NCBI GenBank assembly: GCA_016235865.1
Contig: JACRIK010000019.1
Location: forward strand, 36,028-100,027
DNA: 64,000 bases
From: Planctomycetota bacterium
GTDB lineage: Bacteria; Planctomycetota; MHYJ01; JACQXL01
Direction: 5' to 3'
Below, in pieces: positions 59,605 through 64,000 of the stretch. Position numbers and translations under genes: made by a program. The notes under the pieces are model-generated. The model made no database searches. It worked only from the letters and a program-made list of their open reading frames with translations, and was not told where the DNA came from. Position 1 is the first letter of the stretch. Each line of letters starts with the position of its first letter.

Positions 59605-59790
59605 TTATCTTCCGGATTCAATTCCGAACGGCTCTAATCGTTTGTGGCTCTCAACCAGCCGGGTGTAGCCTTCTACCTTTCTAAATGCTTTCTCTGCACA
59701 TTTTTTACATATGCCATGCGTGATGTTTTTGTTCTCTCTGGGCTTTTTTGTTCCCAAACCCTTACCGCACCAGGCGCATATTATTCGCAT
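59605..59790 (-). CDS. Small zinc-finger-like protein
   Basis: The 61-residue MRIICAWCGKGLGTKKPRENKNITHGICKKCAEKAFRKVEGYTRLV has paired C-x2-C knuckles (CAWC, CKKC) separated by about 20 residues, with a His between (THGICKKC). This pattern is common in small zinc-ribbon proteins and at the end of some signalling proteins (the ICAWC...HGIC...C motif). It starts 19 bases after the stop of the giant Gly-rich protein on the same strand, so it is probably co-transcribed. The ribosome binding site is weak. It may bind metal or act as an adaptor; function unknown. Confidence 0.65.
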   Translation of the reverse strand: MRIICAWCGKGLGTKKPRENKNITHGICKKCAEKAFRKVEGYTRLVESHKRLEPFGIESGR

Positions 59791-59809
59791 AATATCTGAT
59801 ATCTAAAAA

Positions 59810-62800
59810 TCAGTAGCTTATAATAATCAAACCATTACCGGTCTGATAACCGGTGGTATAGATCGAACCCGTTCCCGATGTCCAGGATGAACCGCCGCCG
59901 GCCCCGCCGCCGCCGGTACCGCCAGCTTGGCCGCCGCCGCCACCGCCGCCGTAGTAGCCGCCGCCACCACCACCAGCGCCGGGGTTGGCCCCGCCGTTGG
60001 CGTAGCCGCCGTAGCCGCCGGTGCCGAGTGCGCCGGCGCCGCCGATTTGGCCGTTGCCACCCGCGCCGCCGCCGGCGCCGCCGCCGCTCTGAGTGCCGCC
60101 GCCACCACCAGCGCCGTTAGCGTTGGTGCCGCCCCAGGTGCCAGCGCCGCCGTTTTGACCGCCGGCGCCAGCGCTACCAGTATAACCGAGACTGCCATAA
60201 TCGTATCCGCCACCGCCACCACCGCCGGCCACAATAATACGGTTAGCCAGAGCCGTGCCTGACTGACGGATGTCTGAACCTCCTCCTCCGCCGCCGGTAC
60301 TGGCACCGGCGCCGTTGCTGTTGCCACCTCCGTTGAAGCCGCCGGTGGCGCCGCTACCCTGACCACCGGCATAGATATAGAGTGTCTGGCCAGGCGTGAC
60401 AAAAAGCGTGGTCTGGACCCGTGCCCCGTTGCCAGCGGTGGCGCCGGAGTTAATGCCGTTGGCGCCGCGGGCGCCTTGGACATCCACTTGGATTAAGGTG
60501 ACGCCAGTTGGCACCACCCATTGCTGCTCTGCGCCGGTATAGGTAAAGGTGATGGACCCCGATACGGGTGTTGTTGTAATGGTTCCGTTGATATCTATAT
60601 AGGTTCTGCCTTGACCGCCGGCACCACCTTGATAACCACCAGCACTACTACCGCTACCGCCATCGGCAGCAATAGAACCTGAATTAATAAGGGTGTTAGC
60701 TATGATAATAATAGACCCGCCCGCGCCACCACCATTACCACCAGGAACACGGTACGAGTTACCGCCTGTCGCCGCATTAGACGTCTGGCCGGTAGCAGTT
60801 ATTGATGCAGATGCGGCTACAGTAATAGCATTAGCGCCGATAAAGATAATACCGCCGCCCCTACCGCCAGAGGTATTATTAGCAGTTTGAGAACCATTTA
60901 GTGTGCCGCCGCCGGCGCCGCCGCCGCCGCCCAGATATGCCCGTTGATTAAGCGTAGATGAATTACCAACTATTCCACCACCACCACCGCCACCACCGGC
61001 GCCCTGCTCAGTAAAACCGCCGGTTCCCCAACCTTGTCCACCTGCGCCACCATTAGCATCAGAGCCATTATAACCGCCATAATAGGCAGAAACACCTGTA
61101 GTGCCGGTACCAATAGTGCCGTGCCCGCCACCACCGCCGGCGCCACCGAACATAGTACCTGTACTAAAACCCTGAATACCGCCGCCGCCGCCGCCGCCAG
61201 TGCCTGTTCCGCCGGCGCCACCGGTCCTGGCAACAGCAAAATCCTGACCGGCGCCGCCACCACCGCCCTGACCTGTATTACCGTCTGTGGTATTGGTTCC
61301 ACCTGTGCCGGCCGTGCCATTATATGATTCACCAGCGCCGGCATTGGCATTATAAGCGGTTCCAGCGCCGCCGGCAAAACCCACAGCACTGGCATTAATT
61401 CCGTTAGCCACATTGACCGTTAATGTGCCAGAAACCCTGAAGGCAATAACGCCGCCGGTGTCGCTTATAGTAAAATTCCAGACATTACAGGTAAGCGAGC
61501 CGCCAGTATTAATAGTGACATCAGTATAATTCGGCACCCGTTGAACCATTATCCTTTGGGTGGAGCCGTCATAGGCATTGGTTAGGTTAGAATCCACAGT
61601 AATTGAACTGCCCGTGGGCAGTCCGGTTATCCTCCTGAATTCATATAACCCGACATCGGTATAAGTTGTTGAGATGCCTTTGAGATTAATGATAATGATT
61701 TCATCACCGATGGCAAAGCCGGTTGGCCGGGCAATGCCTGATGAAATGGTGGTCTGGCCTGAAGCGACATTATTAGTAATTGACCAGTTGACGCCGTCCG
61801 GCGCAGTTCTACCGCCGTAGCCATTGGTATCCACATTAATATTCACGGCAGTTGATATGGTCCAGGCGTTGTCAGCGCCGGTACCGGTGTTACTGGATGT
61901 AATATTAAATGAATTGGAGACGGCAGAGGCCAGGCCGGCCGAGGTGGCGGTTAAGGTATATGGATTAGCCGTGCCACTGATTGTTACACCGGTGAATGTC
62001 GCAATGCCGGCCACGGCAGACACACCAGTATACGCGCCGCCCAGTGTCGCCCCGCTACTTGCCGTAATACTCACCGGATTGGTGGCATTGGATACGAAAT
62101 TATTATAAGCATCAAGTATTCTGACTGTAACAACCGGGCTGAATGGATTGCCTGACCGCGTATCGGTCGGTTGCTGGACAAAAGCCAAGGCGCCGGCCGA
62201 GCCATATCCGCTTAGGTTAAAGGTTGTAGAGGTGGCGAAGACCAGGCCGGCTGCGCTGGCGGTTAGGGTGTACCCGGTGGCCGAGATGCCGCCCACGGTC
62301 AGGTCAGAGAATGTGGCGATGCCGCCAGCCGCCGGGCGCGGATTAGTGCCGCCAAAGGTCAGGCCGCCGGTGCCGGTGATGGTGATAGCATTGACGGCGT
62401 CTGCGCGCGTATTGCCGTAGGCGTCCTGCACGGTGACAGAGACGGACGGGGTAAATCCGTTGCCAACCGTAGTATTAGTCGGCTGGACTATAAATGCTAA
62501 TCTGTTGGCTGATGCCGGTATGATATCGAAATCCGTGGAGCGGATAGCGTTGAGCGTAGGAACTGAAGCGCTTAGAGCATAGCCCGTGGCGGCTAAGGTT
62601 ATACTTATCGGCGAGAAGGTGGCGATGCCGCTGAGGTCGCTGGCCACAGTTAATGCGCCATTAATCAATGTCCCATTAGTCGCGGTTATTGATACATCCA
62701 CTGAAGGCACCAGGTTGTTATACTGGTCCCTAACCTCAACCGCAACTGACGGCGTAATGCTTGCTCCGGCTGTGGTCGTGCCCGGCTGCTGGATAAATGC

Positions 62801-64000
62801 CAGTGTGTTCGGGGCGGCCGGTGTAATATTAAATGCAGAAGAAGTAGTTGATAGCGCGCCGGCGGTGGCGCTTAAAACATAGTTATTAGCAGCCAGGGTC
62901 ATGCTTAATCCAGAGAAAGTGGCTAGACCGTCAGCAGCACTAACCTGAATCAACGTTCCATTAATAAGCGTACCGTTGGTGCTGGTGATGGAAACCGAAG
63001 TGCCAGATACAGGATTGGTGTAAACATCCCTGACCCGGACGGTAAGAGAAGCCCAGGTGTTGCCGGCTGTAATGATCTGCGGAGGAGCGATAAAAGCCAG
63101 ATTATTAGCCACACCCGGGGTGATAGCAAATACCGTAGAGGTGGTGGATGTCAGGCCGGCTGAGGTGGCGGTTAAGGTGTAGCCGGTGGCCGAGATGCCG
63201 CCGGCGGTCAGACCGGTAAAGATTGCTATCCCGCTAACCGCATTGGTCTGGGTAATCACGCCTAATACGGCTCCGGCAGAAACGGTCAGCGTAATGGTAT
63301 TGGCTGCGGCTGGCACGATATTGTTATAATCATCCTGAACCGATACCTGAACGGTCGGTATAAATGAGCTACCTGCCCCGACGGATGTCGGGGGAGCGGT
63401 AAAGACCAGTTTGGTAGCCGGGCCGGAAATGGGGATAGTAACCGTGTTGCTGGTTCCTTGATTGCTATTATTATCTTGAGCCGTGATGGTAAATCCCTGG
63501 GGCGGAGTCCCATCATACACGGCCCGGTAATAAACCGTGGCGCTCCCCCCGCTTAATGTGTAAGTCGTGGTGGTGACGGTGTAACTGCTGTTTGTATAGA
63601 AGGTCACGGTTGGGGTGGCGGTTACCGCGGTGATGGTGGTGGTGATAACCGTAGATGAATCATAATCGACCGTATTCCCATTGGCATCACGGGCCGTGAC
63701 GGTTACTGTCTGGTTGGTGCCGGTAACCGCAGAATAAGAGGCCGGGATAACTGAATAAGCGGCGATGGCGCCGGGAACCACGGTAACGGTCTTGCCGCCT
63801 GATTTAGCCGGGGCAGATACTGATGTGGCGGTGATGGTAACCGTGCCTGACAGGACCCCGGTTAATTTATCCACACTGAGATTAGCCGAGCCGGTGTTGT
63901 TGGCTTTGGTCCAGTTATAAGTATCAGAGACAATATTATTATTGATGTCCCTAGAAACCGCGGTGTATGATGAAGATTCCACACCAGAGGTAATCGGGTC
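59810..64000 (-). CDS. Giant adhesin with Ig-like repeats and Gly-rich ALK-like C-terminus, 5' end outside window
   Basis: The frame is open to the window edge (DPITSGVESSSYTAVS...), so the N-terminus is missing. It begins inside the same about 83-residue Ig-like repeat as the protein at 42529-47937 and follows that protein's C-terminal order: IPASYSAVTGTNQTVTVTARD, FTITAQDNNSN, then six or more Big-type domains (LVFTAPPTSVGAGSSFIPTVQVSVQDDYNN and others). Unlike the paralogue it continues into a Gly-rich region of about 480 residues. There the patterns FTYTGAEQQWVVPTGVTLIQVDVQGARG, GGGGGSDIR and NRIIVAGGGGGGG match the glycine-rich domain of ALK/LTK-like receptors and bacterial relatives. 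A surface fibre or matrix protein is inferred. Confidence 0.9.
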   Translation of the reverse strand, partial: DPITSGVESSSYTAVSRDINNNIVSDTYNWTKANNTGSANLSVDKLTGVLSGTVTITATSVSAPAKSGGKTVTVVPGAIAAYSVIPASYSAVTGTNQTVTVTARDANGNTVDYDSSTVITTTITAVTATPTVTFYTNSSYTVTTTTYTLSGGSATVYYRAVYDGTPPQGFTITAQDNNSNQGTSNTVTIPISGPATKLVFTAPPTSVGAGSSFIPTVQVSVQDDYNNIVPAAANTITLTVSAGAVLGVITQTNAVSGIAIFTGLTAGGISATGYTLTATSAGLTSTTSTVFAITPGVANNLAFIAPPQIITAGNTWASLTVRVRDVYTNPVSGTSVSITSTNGTLINGTLIQVSAADGLATFSGLSMTLAANNYVLSATAGALSTTSSAFNITPAAPNTLAFIQQPGTTTAGASITPSVAVEVRDQYNNLVPSVDVSITATNGTLINGALTVASDLSGIATFSPISITLAATGYALSASVPTLNAIRSTDFDIIPASANRLAFIVQPTNTTVGNGFTPSVSVTVQDAYGNTRADAVNAITITGTGGLTFGGTNPRPAAGGIATFSDLTVGGISATGYTLTASAAGLVFATSTTFNLSGYGSAGALAFVQQPTDTRSGNPFSPVVTVRILDAYNNFVSNATNPVSITASSGATLGGAYTGVSAVAGIATFTGVTISGTANPYTLTATSAGLASAVSNSFNITSSNTGTGADNAWTISTAVNINVDTNGYGGRTAPDGVNWSITNNVASGQTTISSGIARPTGFAIGDEIIIINLKGISTTYTDVGLYEFRRITGLPTGSSITVDSNLTNAYDGSTQRIMVQRVPNYTDVTINTGGSLTCNVWNFTISDTGGVIAFRVSGTLTVNVANGINASAVGFAGGAGTAYNANAGAGESYNGTAGTGGTNTTDGNTGQGGGGGAGQDFAVARTGGAGGTGTGGGGGGGIQGFSTGTMFGGAGGGGGHGTIGTGTTGVSAYYGGYNGSDANGGAGGQGWGTGGFTEQGAGGGGGGGGIVGNSSTLNQRAYLGGGGGAGGGTLNGSQTANNTSGGRGGGIIFIGANAITVAASASITATGQTSNAATGGNSYRVPGGNGGGAGGSIIIIANTLINSGSIAADGGSGSSAGGYQGGAGGQGRTYIDINGTITTTPVSGSITFTYTGAEQQWVVPTGVTLIQVDVQGARGANGINSGATAGNGARVQTTLFVTPGQTLYIYAGGQGSGATGGFNGGGNSNGAGASTGGGGGGSDIRQSGTALANRIIVAGGGGGGGYDYGSLGYTGSAGAGGQNGGAGTWGGTNANGAGGGGGTQSGGGAGGGAGGNGQIGGAGALGTGGYGGYANGGANPGAGGGGGGYYGGGGGGGQAGGTGGGGAGGGSSWTSGTGSIYTTGYQTGNGLIIISY

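Overview
The window looks like a chromosomal segment of an uncultured bacterium of the PVC superphylum, most likely a deep Planctomycetota lineage, with Omnitrophota as the main alternative. The evidence is a PVC-type 'small basic protein' (6348-6725), an FHA/DUF1570-like metallopeptidase, Pro-rich secreted HEAT proteins, many lipoproteins, and glmM plus mreBCD (peptidoglycan and rod-shape genes). The genus cannot be read from the sequence. All gene names come from motif recognition, not database searches.

Layout. 1-6.8 kb: the end of a tandem receiver protein, an M16 peptidase, nadA, a secreted Fn3-like repeat protein, and a SPOR-like membrane protein coupled to the small basic protein. 6.8-10.3 kb: zinc alcohol dehydrogenase, CoA-disulfide-reductase-like flavoprotein, two small genes, and an array of eleven exact-length 21-bp repeats. 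10.4-18.4 kb: recG, a small membrane protein, mreB-mreC-mreD (mreB has a structured leader), and on the other strand glmM followed by an HD-GYP protein. 18.6-29.4 kb: envelope proteolysis, with an FHA-TM-metallopeptidase, HEAT-PDZ-S41 protease, an HtrA fused to a DJ-1/PfpI-like domain, and an HtrA-like protein that has lost its catalytic triad. 29.5-31.5 kb: tRNA-Glu, tRNA-Lys, a solo GIY-YIG gene and ribBA. 31.7-38 kb: repeat and Fn3 proteins, a second 21-bp array, two split-barrel (PNPOx-like) lipoproteins and a ChaN-like lipoprotein.

38-64 kb is a large surface-structure region, all on the minus strand. It holds two paralogous TPR-AAA+ sigma-54 activators (57397-59391 and 48639-50678). Each is followed on the same strand by a near-perfect -24/-12 promoter (57255-57269 and 48404-48418), with a shared dyad GTTAC-N6-GTAAY centred about 135 bp upstream of both. 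Behind the first promoter lies a pilin-like operon: zinc-ribbon membrane protein, PilX-like protein, two prepilins, two STAS proteins, a HEAT protein and a small SmpA-like protein. Behind the second lies another SmpA-like protein and three giant secreted proteins made of Ig-like repeats and YVTN propellers. I infer a duplicated regulatory circuit controlling surface appendages and adhesins.

The window is also unusually rich in dispersed palindromic elements. Several sit in-frame inside protein genes. Comparison with paralogues in the same window shows clean insertions: one 69-bp insertion is flanked by 9-bp direct repeats, and a 24-bp-period element encodes SEHRSDRD-like peptides in at least three proteins. 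This resembles the Rickettsia palindromic elements in concept but not in sequence.
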